Assembly: GCF_000390185.1 (NCBI RefSeq)
Contig: NZ_AQHR01000104.1
Location: forward strand, 62,001 to 126,000
Length of the DNA: 64,000 nt
Direction: 5' to 3'
Source of the DNA: Lunatimonas lonarensis
GTDB taxonomy: Bacteria > Bacteroidota > Bacteroidia > Cytophagales > Cyclobacteriaceae
Part shown: positions 43,660 through 52,070 of the stretch, piece after piece
How positions within the stretch are numbered: position 1 is the first letter of the stretch
Layout of the letters: the number at the start of each line of letters is the position of its first letter
Notes under the pieces: generated by a model
The model's input: only the letters and a program-made list of their open reading frames with translations
What the model was told of the DNA's origin: nothing
Databases searched by the model: none
Made by a program: the position numbers and the translations under genes

Positions 43660-43687
43660 TTTTGTATTTTTTATATTTTATACAAAA
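43660..43687. repeat. 8-bp inverted repeat in the gap between sugar transferase genes
   Basis: TTTTGTAT (43660-43667) and ATACAAAA (43680-43687) are perfect inverted copies separated by 12 bases, in a very AT-rich stretch. It may be a weak terminator or a protein site. Confidence 0.35.
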
Positions 43688-43742
43688 ACACCTTTTTGAG
43701 TGTTTTGGCTTTAGGGGATATTTCGATTCAAATGACTAAAAA

Positions 43743-43757
43743 TGTATTACAAATACT
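43743..43757. promoter_or_regulatory. Candidate operator O2
   Basis: TGTATT-ACA-AATACT is a 5+3+5 inverted repeat core of the same type as O1 and O3. It lies 31 bases before the -33 box of P2, so it could be a second, upstream site for the same regulator. Confidence 0.45.
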
Positions 43758-43788
43758 AAAAAAAGTTTTTCAAAAACACAGCAAAAAA

Positions 43789-43820
43789 TTTGGTGGGAAT
43801 TTTAATTGGTTTTATATTTG
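43789..43820 (+). promoter_or_regulatory. Promoter P2 of the second sugar transferase gene
   Basis: TTTG at 43789-43792 and TATATTTG at 43813-43820 are 20 bases apart, identical to P1 in both boxes and in spacing. The expected start is near 43827, within O3. Confidence 0.75.
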
Positions 43821-43826
43821 TAAAAA

Positions 43827-43843
43827 TGTATTTCAAATATACA
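43827..43843. promoter_or_regulatory. Candidate operator O3 (inverted repeat)
   Basis: TGTATT-TCA-AATATACA shares the TGTATTn3AAT core of O1 and O2, and is also symmetric as ATGTAT(7)ATACAT. It begins 6 bases after the -7 box of P2, the same offset as O1 from P1. Confidence 0.6.
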
Positions 43844-43897
43844 TTTATGTTTTTTAAATTCACAGAAGAAGGAGTGCTAAATTAAACAGCTGAGGTG

Positions 43898-44593
43898 ATG
43901 GAAAATGTGATAACTAAGAGGGAGGTAAGTCAGTACTTTGGAAGTGCAGAAAAAGCGGTTGATTTCTCAGTCGAACTACCCGATTGCGCAACGGACTCGA
44001 GGAAGTTGTTCGCTAAGAGGGCTTTGGATCTTGGTGTGGCGTTGTTTGCGATTGTATTTATTCTGTCGTGGCTATATCCGTTGCTTGCCATATTAATAAA
44101 AGTAACCTCAAAAGGTCCCGTATTATTCAAGCAGTTGCGTCATGGGTTAAACAATGAGCCTTTTTATTGCTACAAGTTTAGGACCATGGTTGCTAATAAG
44201 GATGCGGATGTTAAGCAGGCCACCAAGGGGGATTCTCGGATTACGCCAATTGGGAGATTTCTAAGGGCGAGCAGCATAGATGAGTTGCCACAACTATTCA
44301 ATGTACTTAAAGGAGATATGGCGATTGTAGGCCCTAGGCCCCACGCAATGCCTATGAACCTAGAATTTGCAAAAAATATTGATAATTTCATGTGCAGACA
44401 TCAGGTGAAGCCTGGAATTACCGGATTAGCCCAAATCAAGGGCTATAGAGGCGAAATTCGTGATTTTCATGATATTTACGGAAGGTTTCGCTTTGATTTG
44501 TTTTACGTGAAAAATTGGTGTCTACTTTTTGATATCAAAATAATTCTAAATACATTCACGGCGCTGGTATTCAAGAGCGATAATGCTTACTGA
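43898..44593 (+). CDS. Initiating sugar transferase (paralogue)
   Basis: A 231-residue phosphoglycosyl transferase like the one at 42838. Membrane helix near 40-65 (ALFAIVFILSWLYPLLAIL), then GPVLFKQLRHG, the FRTM motif, the Asp-Glu dyad in SIDELPQLFN and GPRPHA. Most of the protein aligns with the upstream gene; the N-terminal 35 residues differ. Two such genes in a row could start two different sugars or be redundant. The start is the ATG at 43898 (MENVITK); the ATG at 43895 just precedes it. Confidence 0.92.
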   Translation: MENVITKREVSQYFGSAEKAVDFSVELPDCATDSRKLFAKRALDLGVALFAIVFILSWLYPLLAILIKVTSKGPVLFKQLRHGLNNEPFYCYKFRTMVANKDADVKQATKGDSRITPIGRFLRASSIDELPQLFNVLKGDMAIVGPRPHAMPMNLEFAKNIDNFMCRHQVKPGITGLAQIKGYRGEIRDFHDIYGRFRFDLFYVKNWCLLFDIKIILNTFTALVFKSDNAY

Positions 44594-44889
44594 TTCCGGT
44601 TCACCTAGCGCCTGTTTTATGGTTTATTAGAAAAACCTATATGCCGTTAAGCAGCGTTTTTTGTTCAGAAAGTCGGGTTGTAGGGTAAGATTGAGATGAT
44701 ATTTTCTGGTCTTCACGTCTCTTCACACAAATATTTTGTTAAATCGACTGGGTTGATGGCTCGGTTTAACTACCTTTATGATTGGTTCTTCGGAATAAAC
44801 TCTTAATAAACCCTTTGGCAATAAGTGGTAGCAGTTGGTATGCTCCATGAATAGGGATAATTCATTTTTAATCTAAGCAGTAATACGAG

Positions 44890-47049
44890 ATGAAACAGGT
44901 AATTCAAAACTTTAAAACCGGGAAATTGTATGTTGACGATGTGCCACCTCCGGCGGTTTCGGAAGGGATGGTTCTCGTTGAGAATGATTTTTCACTCATA
45001 AGTGCCGGAACCGAACGGAGCACCACGAAAGTAGCTCAGGCGAGTTTGTTAGGAAAAGCCAAGCAGCGCCCTGATTTGGTCGCTCAAGTAATACAAAACA
45101 TACGCAAGGAAGGTTTGAGAGCTACCTTTAATAAGGTACAGACCAAGTTAGATTCGCTGAAGGCGCTTGGATATAGTACATCTGGCCGTGTGCTGACTTC
45201 ATTGGACACCAGGGGTATGTTTAAGCCAGGCGATAGAGTGGCGTGTGCAGGGGCTGACTTTGCCTCGCATGCTGAAGTCGTGTCGGTCCCGCAGAATTTG
45301 GTCGTAAAGATTCCCGACAATGTTTCCTCGGAAGAGGCTGCCTTCACGACTCTCGGTGCTATTGCCCTGCAAGGAGTCAGACAGGCAGAACCTCGCCTTG
45401 GAGAGCGCGTGGCTGTAATTGGTCTTGGTCTTTTGGGACAGCTTACCGTGCAACTTCTGAAGGCAAATGGGTGTAGGGTTTTTGGCATAGATATGGCAGA
45501 GTCTCTTATCCAACTCGCAATAGATTCTGGTGCTGATAAGGCCATCCATAGGAACGATGGCAATCTAATTTCTGAGTGTGACCACTTTACAAACGGATTT
45601 GGTTTCGATTCAGTGGTCATAACGGCTGCGACTTCTACGAATGATCCCATTGTTCTCTCTACAGAGATTTTAAGGAAAAAGGGTAGAATTGTTTTGGTAG
45701 GGGCGGTCAAGATGGATATTCCCCGAGAACCTTATTTCTACCGCAATGAACTAGAGCTTAAAATTTCCTGCTCGTATGGCCCTGGTAGGTATGACGTTAA
45801 CTATGAAGAGTTGGGCCAGGACTATCCTTACGCCTATGTAAGGTGGACGGAACAGCGAAATATGGAAGCGTTTTTGGATCTGATTTCCCAAAAGGCAATC
45901 AATCTACAGTCGTTGATTACCCATACCTTTTCAATTGACGAGGCAGAGAAGGCCTATGATATTGTTATGGGCAAAACGCCAGAGCCACATATTGGAATCC
46001 TGTTGAAATATGCGGAAGATAGTAAAAAACGCGGTTCTAAGGTGGCAGTAAACCACGCGCCACAGCAGCAGATAAATGTAGGTTTTATTGGTGCCGGAAG
46101 TTTTGCACAAAGTTACTTGGTTCCCCACGTAAAGAGTTGGGGGGCGAGTCTGGATGGTGTGGTAACATCAAAAGGTATCACCTCCAAGAATGTACTGGAT
46201 AAATTTTCCTTTAATTTTTGCTCAACGGATTCGAACGACATCGTAGGGAATGATAAGATCAATACCGTATTTATCGCTACGCCACATTCTTCCCATGCTC
46301 CCCTAGTGATTGATGCTTTGAAGGCCTCCAAGCGAGTGTTTGTGGAGAAACCACTTGCCATGGATTTGGATCAATTAAAAGAGGTAGTTGCAACAAAAAA
46401 AGCGCATGATTTGCCCCTTTTAGTTGGCTTCAATAGACGCTTCGCACCTATTTCCCGCGAAATAAAGAAAGAGTTGGGCAGATCCTCTGAACCGTTTGTC
46501 GTAAATATTCGGGTTAATGCAGGGTTTATACCAAAAGACCATTGGTCCCAAATTCCAGAAATTGGGGGAGGTCGGATTGTTGGCGAAATATGTCACTTTA
46601 TTGATTTGATGCAGTTTTTTACGGGCAGTGACCCAATTAGGGTTTTTGCGGAATCGATCAATACACCCAACGATAAAATGATGGCGGATGACAATGTCTC
46701 CATAACAGTGAAATTTGACAATGGGTCGATAGGTAATCTGGTGTATGTGGCTAATGGCGACAAGTCGCTTCCGAAGGAGCAGATAGAGGTTTTCAACGCC
46801 GGGAATGTAGGGGTGATCAATGACTTTAGGAGTGGTACGCTATATAAGGGCGGAAAAGTCATAAAGCTAAAATCAGATGGGAAAGGTCATAAAGAGGAGG
46901 TTTACGAATTCCTGGATAATGCCAAGAAGGGAAATGATAGTCCAATTTCTTTCGAGTCAATCTGCTTGACCACGTTGGTCACATTCAAAATATTGGACAG
47001 TCTGAAGACAGGGCTACCTCAGCAAATTGATTTTGCTGATCTTGAATAA
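44890..47049 (+). CDS. Bi-domain oxidoreductase (alcohol dehydrogenase plus Gfo/Idh/MocA)
   Basis: A 719-residue fusion. Residues about 1-355 are a medium-chain zinc-type dehydrogenase with Rossmann motif VAVIGLGLLGQLTVQLL near 180. Residues about 395-715 are a Gfo/Idh/MocA dehydrogenase (VGFIGAGSFAQSYLVPH, then VEKPLAMDLDQL). This fusion type is common in capsule and exopolysaccharide loci, where it probably makes an unusual sugar nucleotide precursor. The product is unknown. The 296-base upstream gap has a weak -7-like TACCTTTA (44771-44778) without a proper partner. Confidence 0.85.
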   Translation: MKQVIQNFKTGKLYVDDVPPPAVSEGMVLVENDFSLISAGTERSTTKVAQASLLGKAKQRPDLVAQVIQNIRKEGLRATFNKVQTKLDSLKALGYSTSGRVLTSLDTRGMFKPGDRVACAGADFASHAEVVSVPQNLVVKIPDNVSSEEAAFTTLGAIALQGVRQAEPRLGERVAVIGLGLLGQLTVQLLKANGCRVFGIDMAESLIQLAIDSGADKAIHRNDGNLISECDHFTNGFGFDSVVITAATSTNDPIVLSTEILRKKGRIVLVGAVKMDIPREPYFYRNELELKISCSYGPGRYDVNYEELGQDYPYAYVRWTEQRNMEAFLDLISQKAINLQSLITHTFSIDEAEKAYDIVMGKTPEPHIGILLKYAEDSKKRGSKVAVNHAPQQQINVGFIGAGSFAQSYLVPHVKSWGASLDGVVTSKGITSKNVLDKFSFNFCSTDSNDIVGNDKINTVFIATPHSSHAPLVIDALKASKRVFVEKPLAMDLDQLKEVVATKKAHDLPLLVGFNRRFAPISREIKKELGRSSEPFVVNIRVNAGFIPKDHWSQIPEIGGGRIVGEICHFIDLMQFFTGSDPIRVFAESINTPNDKMMADDNVSITVKFDNGSIGNLVYVANGDKSLPKEQIEVFNAGNVGVINDFRSGTLYKGGKVIKLKSDGKGHKEEVYEFLDNAKKGNDSPISFESICLTTLVTFKILDSLKTGLPQQIDFADLE

Positions 47050-47082
47050 CAAAGGTATTGGTTGAGTGAAACATAGAGAGAT

Positions 47083-47135
47083 CCTGTCCTAGAGCGTTTA
47101 CAGGCCGATCGCTTTGAAAAGATGCTCTGGACAGG
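47083..47135. repeat. Long hairpin between oxidoreductase and glycosyltransferase genes
   Basis: CCTGTCCTAGAGC (47083-47095) pairs with GCTCTGGACAGG (47124-47135) as a 12-bp stem with one bulged T and a 28-base loop. No T-run follows, so it is not a simple terminator. It may be a processing or attenuation site. Confidence 0.45.
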
Positions 47136-47287
47136 GTGATAGGTAGGGTTTTATACTTGGTTGACTAATAGTATTAAAATAAGGAGATGTTTCGAGGGTT
47201 GTTCGCAATGGGTAAAATAGTCCTTTTTTGATTTATTAATTTTGTCATTTCGATGTCTGTGATTGGTCTCTTCCAAAGGTTATGGCG

Positions 47288-48412
47288 ATGAAGATGGAGT
47301 TTTTATTTATTACGATTGATGTCTGGGATTCCCCGCCAAGGGCTAGGCATCAGTTGGCGCACGCACTTTCAAGAAATTTTAAGGTAACCTTTGTTTCAGG
47401 GAACGATTTTGGCAGTCCTTCGATCAAAAGGACTAAAGTCAGCCAAAACCTTGAAGTTTTCATTCCATCGTTTCCAATAAGCAGACGATTTAGGTATCGA
47501 ACGCCCATTTTAAATGAATCGTACCAAATTTGGTTGCTGAGGAAAGTAAAGGATCTAATAGGAATGAGGGATGATCTCTATGTTATCTGCACTGATTTTG
47601 GTGGATACCTGACTCCGCGTTATTTTGATCGTGTGCTTTATTTTGCATCTGATGACTTCGTAAATAATATTGATGCTCCTGAGGTTGTAAAGGCGTATAC
47701 GAGGTATACCCAAAACAAGCTAGTTGTTAATTCGTTCTTGGCGCTTGCCACTGCAAAAACGTTGGTTGAAGGGTTTAGACTACTTAATGCTAATTCTTTT
47801 GAGTTGCCGTTAGGTGCACCAGAGTTCGGTAGTTCCTCAGAAATTTTAATTCATGTGCGAAAGCGGGACGGAAGGATCAAGGTGGTTCTTTTGGGCTATA
47901 TCGATAAAGTGAAGACACCCGTTCCTTTGTTAAACAAAATTTTGGAGCTCGGAAACACAGAAATCTATTTGATCGGGCCAATTAAAGACGATATAGTAGA
48001 TCGCTTGATTGATCGAGACCGGGTAATATCGCTCGGAGTTCAGTCAGGAGAAGTCCTTTACAGAACTTTGAATGACATGGATGTCGCAATTGCTCCCTAT
48101 TATATGGAAGATACCAACACTGGACGAACTCCCAATAAAATGTGGCAATATCTTGCAGCAGGAAAGCCAGCGGTTATTACGAATTTGCCGAATGTTCGTC
48201 ATTGGGAGTTTCCTGAACACACGGTATACAAGGCCAATTCCGATGAAGAGTTTGTTCAGTATATCAAGGATGCCTACGAAAATGATTCGGACATTCATAT
48301 CCAAAAGAGAGTTGAGCTGGCTAGGGAAAATTCATGGGGCAAAAGAGCGGATCATCTAATTAGTTTGATCCAGACCCGATCTAAACCACTTAATCTAAAT
48401 AAATTACTGTAA
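47288..48412 (+). CDS. Glycosyltransferase (GT-B fold)
   Basis: A 374-residue cytoplasmic glycosyltransferase of the polysaccharide locus. The N-terminal FLFITIDVWDSPPRARHQLAHAL and the C-terminal donor-binding stretch TGRTPNKMWQYLAAGKPAVI (near residue 277) fit family 1/4-like GT-B enzymes. The ATG at 47288 is used; an ATG at 47282 adds two residues. Donor and acceptor are unknown. The gene is set apart from Wza by a 350-base gap. Confidence 0.85.
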   Translation: MKMEFLFITIDVWDSPPRARHQLAHALSRNFKVTFVSGNDFGSPSIKRTKVSQNLEVFIPSFPISRRFRYRTPILNESYQIWLLRKVKDLIGMRDDLYVICTDFGGYLTPRYFDRVLYFASDDFVNNIDAPEVVKAYTRYTQNKLVVNSFLALATAKTLVEGFRLLNANSFELPLGAPEFGSSSEILIHVRKRDGRIKVVLLGYIDKVKTPVPLLNKILELGNTEIYLIGPIKDDIVDRLIDRDRVISLGVQSGEVLYRTLNDMDVAIAPYYMEDTNTGRTPNKMWQYLAAGKPAVITNLPNVRHWEFPEHTVYKANSDEEFVQYIKDAYENDSDIHIQKRVELARENSWGKRADHLISLIQTRSKPLNLNKLL

Positions 48413-48487
48413 TTGCAATACAACCATCAATAAGAACTTAGGTCTTAGTTTATCTTGAAGCGGGAGTTATTCTATGCTGGGTTTTGA

Positions 48488-48518
48488 TTGATAAGTTCGT
48501 GATTTTCTGTTACATTTG
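48488..48518 (+). promoter_or_regulatory. Bacteroidota-type promoter for the export genes
   Basis: TTG at 48488-48490, 20 bases, then TACATTTG at 48511-48518, a full -7 match. The start would be near 48525, giving a leader of about 238 bases before the Wza gene. A 21-codon open frame (48553-48618) lies in that leader; the rest of the 48413-48762 gap shows nothing else. Confidence 0.6.
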
Positions 48519-48762
48519 GACTTTAGAGTTTGTGAAAGAAGTTGGGCAAGACATGGTTTGTTTTATGCCAAATTCAAGTACCTGTGATTTAGGTTGGGGC
48601 GAGTGGTTGTTGAAGTGAGACGTTGTTGAGTTGCCTTTCGTTTTATGTAGATTATATAGTTAGATAAGAATTTCATCATTATTAATTTCATCCAATAAAA
48701 AACATCTTCTTTTTATTAAAAGCGATTGATTTTACGGGAGTATAGCTTAAATTATTTATGTC

Positions 48763-49551
48763 ATGAGAAACAGACTTCTTGTTTTGGTGTTGGTGTGGGG
48801 CAGTTGGGCCTGTGCAAGTCGTAACCTAGTTTATTTCAGTGATATAAGTGAAGCTGATATGTATTCCGTTAGGTTTACAGAAATGGTTCAACCTAAGATT
48901 CAACGGGATGATTTGCTAAGGATTGTCGTAAGTAGTGCGAGCGAAGAATCAAACATTCTATTTAATGTGGGAGTAATGGAAACGGGGGCTGACGCAAGGC
49001 TTACCCAGGCGCAACGAGCATTGAACGAAGGATATCTGGTAGATGAGAAAGGAGAGATTAATTTTCCAGTTCTTGGCAAGGTTAAGTTGGAAGGGTTAAC
49101 AAAGACCCAGGCGATCGATTTGTTGACCGAGAGGGTTTCCGAATATGTTGTTGATCCAATCGTGAACATAAGGTTTATTAATTTTAAGATTACAGTTATT
49201 GGTGAGGTCAACAGGCCATCTACGTTGGTCGTTCCCACAGAAAAAGTAAGCCTATTGGAGGCTTTGGGGTTGGCAGGAGATATGACGATGTATGGTAAAA
49301 GGGAGAATGTGTTGATAATACGTGAAACAGAGGGAGAACGTAAAGCTACCAGGGTTAATCTGAACAGTAAAGAATTTCTCGACTCTCCTTATTACTACTT
49401 GCAGCAAAACGATGTAGTTTATGTTGAGCCTGATAGAATAAAGGCAATACAGGCTTCTACCAATCAACGTTCATTAACGGTTATTGGTATAACTACCAGC
49501 TTAATGCTAGCCTTAATTTTCAATTTGAGGATCTATTTGGAACGGAATTGA
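48763..49551 (+). CDS. Polysaccharide export outer-membrane lipoprotein (Wza-like)
   Basis: A 262-residue lipoprotein. Signal peptide, then Cys at about residue 17 (SWACASR). The polysaccharide-export domain includes RDDLLRIVVSSASEESN and YLVDEKGEINFPVLGKVKLEGLT. A SLBB-type ligand-binding segment is visible as TVIGEVNRPSTLVVPTEKVSLLEAL. The C-terminal hydrophobic helix (TVIGITTSLMLALIF) would cross the outer membrane, as in Wza. It forms the exit channel and pairs with the Wzc kinase encoded next. Confidence 0.92.
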   Translation: MRNRLLVLVLVWGSWACASRNLVYFSDISEADMYSVRFTEMVQPKIQRDDLLRIVVSSASEESNILFNVGVMETGADARLTQAQRALNEGYLVDEKGEINFPVLGKVKLEGLTKTQAIDLLTERVSEYVVDPIVNIRFINFKITVIGEVNRPSTLVVPTEKVSLLEALGLAGDMTMYGKRENVLIIRETEGERKATRVNLNSKEFLDSPYYYLQQNDVVYVEPDRIKAIQASTNQRSLTVIGITTSLMLALIFNLRIYLERN

Positions 49552-49581
49552 TATCGAGTATGACGCAAGCGACACACAGGA

Positions 49582-49661
49582 ATGACTATCACCCTGTGAT
49601 ATTACATCCCGATAAACCGGGACAAGTTGTGACCGCTCAAAAACAATTATAGACACATGAA
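49582..49661 (+). repeat. Dispersed leader element, copy 4
   Basis: ATGACTATCAC opens the 5' part, with a small hairpin ATCAC-CCT-GTGAT. The mid hairpin is TCCCG-ATAAAC-CGGGA, then GTGACCGCTCAAAAAC and the 3' box AATTATAGACACATGAA. The terminal ATG (49657) is the Wzc start. The hairpin position matches copies 1-3, although its sequence differs. Confidence 0.65.
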
Positions 49662-52032
49662 GAGAAGTGATATTTTGTCAGACTTGTTGATGGATGGCAC
49701 CGGTGAAGAAAGATCGAAACCAATGGATTTCAAAAAGATCATTTTTCAATACCTGAGGTATTGGTGGCTTTTTTTGGTTTCCCTAGTATTGTTTGGCTGC
49801 ATCGCCTACGTCTATATTTTCTTTTCAACGCCACTGTATAATGTATCCAGCACGATTATGATCAAGGTGGATAAAAACTCAGATTTTACCCAAAACATTG
49901 TATTTAGTGAGCTGGAGGGATTTGAAACTACCAAGCAGGTGGAAAATGAAATCGAGGTGTTGGGTTCTTTTAGTTTGATGAGGGATGCTATTGAAGAATT
50001 GCCTCTCGAAACCACTTTTTATTTAGAGGATTCCTATTCCAGAAGGAGGGAGATATACGGCTGGCAGGTGCCCGTTACGGTGTCGATTTTCCACGTTAAT
50101 AGTGTAATCTATGAGGAGCCGGATGATTGGGCAGTGTACCTGAAATTGGAGGACGATGGTCTTTTGTTTTTGGAGGGAGACAACTACAATCGGTATTCAT
50201 ATGGAGATACGCTCCAGAATTGGTATGGTTCTTTTTCGATTAATAAGAATGAGTATTTTACAAACTATTCTCCGAAGGAGATGCTTTTTTTCTTTAATAA
50301 CAAGGATAATTTGGCCGGTATCTACAGTTCTAGATTAAGGGTCTCTCTTTCTAGCAAATTTGCGTCGGTCTTGATCCTTAGTTTGCTTGACGCGGTTCCT
50401 GACAAGGGCAAAGATATAATCAATAAATTAATTGAGGTTTACAATAAGCAGGCCGTCAGAGAGAAGAATACGACCGCTGAAAATACCATAGCATTTATTG
50501 ACAATCAGTTGGTTACCCTAATTGATGAGCTAAAGGAAGTAGAGCGTGAAATCGAGGTGTATAAGCGGGAAAACAATATATCGGGACTTGGTATAGAATA
50601 TAATTCCTTTGTCGAAAACTCCAAGTCGTATGAATCCGAATTGTCCCGGAATCGAATTCAGATGGAAGTCCTTGCATCCATAGAAAACTACCTGGATAAT
50701 CCCCAAAGTGAAGGGGTGGAGGTTCCCAGTACGCTTTCTATTGCAGATGCGACCCTCTCTGCACTTATCTCCAAGTTTAATCAACTGCAAAGTGATAAAG
50801 CAAGGATTTCCCGAACGGTGCAGCCCAGCAGTCCGATCATGATGGGCATTGAAGACGAATTAGCCTCGCTCAAACGTAACATCAAGGCTAATATTAATAA
50901 TATCAAAAATAGCCTAGAGATTGAAAATAGAAACCTTTCGCAGAATATTAGGCAGATAGATGGCCGTATTTCCAGGGTTCCTGAAATCGAACGGGGTTTG
51001 CTCGAACTGCAACGAACGCAGAGCAGAAAGCAAGAACAGTTTCTTTACCTTCAGGCCAAGCGTGAAGAATCAGAGCTTTCCCTAGCCGCCACTACGGTGG
51101 CCAATGCGAGGGTAATTGATAAGGCCTCTGCGGGAAATTCGCCAAGTAAGCCCAACAAACCTTTATTTTACGGAATTGCTCTCATACTGGGATTTGGGTT
51201 GCCTTTTGGATTTGTTTATCTGAAATCCAATCTTGGCAATAAAATTGTCCAAAAGTCTGATATATCTGAAATCCTGAATAAACCGATTCTTGGAGAGATT
51301 TCCCATAGTTCCGAGAAGGAGTTTTTAGTGATTACGAAGAATAGAAGGAGTCCGATTGCCGAACAGTTCCGTTTGGTTCGGTCGAACCTTACGTTTATGA
51401 ATGAAGATGAGCCAAGCAAAGTAGTTATGGTAACTTCTAGCATACCCGGCGAAGGGAAAACCTTTTTTAGTTTTAACTTGGCGGTTAGTCTCAGTTTAAC
51501 AGGAAAAAAGGCTGTAGTTCTTGAATTTGATCTAAGGAAGCCCGCGCTTTTTCATAACTTGGGGATGCCTGTTGGTCTTGGTATTTCCGATTTTGTAAAT
51601 GATGAAGCGTTGGAGCCCAATGATATTATACAGAGCTTTGACGCCATAGAGGGATTGAAGTTGGTTTCTTGTGGAGAGATACCCGAAAATCCGTCGGAGA
51701 TGATACTAAGCGAGAGGGTTGAACGGCTTTTTGGTTTTTTACGAGATAACTTTGATTATGTTATTGTAGACACCGCACCTGTTGGCACTGTTTCTGACGC
51801 ACTTAGTTTGGCCCGTTTTGTTGACACTACCTTGTTCATTGTCAGATACAATGTTACAGATAAGGCTAACCTGGAGTTTTTTAGGGAGATGGAATTTCAT
51901 AAAAAACTAAGGAATATGTATATAGTTGCTAATGATGCGAAAGTAGGCTTGGGGCATTATGGATATGCTTATGGTTACGGCTATGATGCAGAGAAACCCA
52001 ACAAGTCAAAGAAGAGTTATTCAAAAACCTAG
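49657..52032 (+). CDS. Polysaccharide co-polymerase/tyrosine autokinase (Wzc-like)
   Basis: A 791-residue inner-membrane protein with Wzz-type chain-length domain and BY-kinase domain. TM1 lies near 33-55 (WWLFLVSLVLFGCIAYVYIF) and TM2 near 510-530. A long coiled-coil periplasmic part lies between them. The kinase has Walker A SSIPGEGKT (about 592-600), Walker A-prime VLEFDLRKP and Walker B FDYVIVDTAP. The C-terminal tail is tyrosine-rich (YGYAYGYGYD), the usual autophosphorylation cluster. It follows the Wza gene by 105 bases, which include leader element copy 4. Confidence 0.95.
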   Translation: MKRSDILSDLLMDGTGEERSKPMDFKKIIFQYLRYWWLFLVSLVLFGCIAYVYIFFSTPLYNVSSTIMIKVDKNSDFTQNIVFSELEGFETTKQVENEIEVLGSFSLMRDAIEELPLETTFYLEDSYSRRREIYGWQVPVTVSIFHVNSVIYEEPDDWAVYLKLEDDGLLFLEGDNYNRYSYGDTLQNWYGSFSINKNEYFTNYSPKEMLFFFNNKDNLAGIYSSRLRVSLSSKFASVLILSLLDAVPDKGKDIINKLIEVYNKQAVREKNTTAENTIAFIDNQLVTLIDELKEVEREIEVYKRENNISGLGIEYNSFVENSKSYESELSRNRIQMEVLASIENYLDNPQSEGVEVPSTLSIADATLSALISKFNQLQSDKARISRTVQPSSPIMMGIEDELASLKRNIKANINNIKNSLEIENRNLSQNIRQIDGRISRVPEIERGLLELQRTQSRKQEQFLYLQAKREESELSLAATTVANARVIDKASAGNSPSKPNKPLFYGIALILGFGLPFGFVYLKSNLGNKIVQKSDISEILNKPILGEISHSSEKEFLVITKNRRSPIAEQFRLVRSNLTFMNEDEPSKVVMVTSSIPGEGKTFFSFNLAVSLSLTGKKAVVLEFDLRKPALFHNLGMPVGLGISDFVNDEALEPNDIIQSFDAIEGLKLVSCGEIPENPSEMILSERVERLFGFLRDNFDYVIVDTAPVGTVSDALSLARFVDTTLFIVRYNVTDKANLEFFREMEFHKKLRNMYIVANDAKVGLGHYGYAYGYGYDAEKPNKSKKSYSKT

Positions 52033-52070
52033 CTTAAAGACCGGTGGGTATTTCCAGACGGGGATTTTTC

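Noticed and set aside
44739-44778. A promoter before the bi-domain oxidoreductase (TACCTTTA)
   Set aside because: The nearest TTG boxes are 15 or 32 bases away, outside the usual 18 to 22, and the box has a mismatch.
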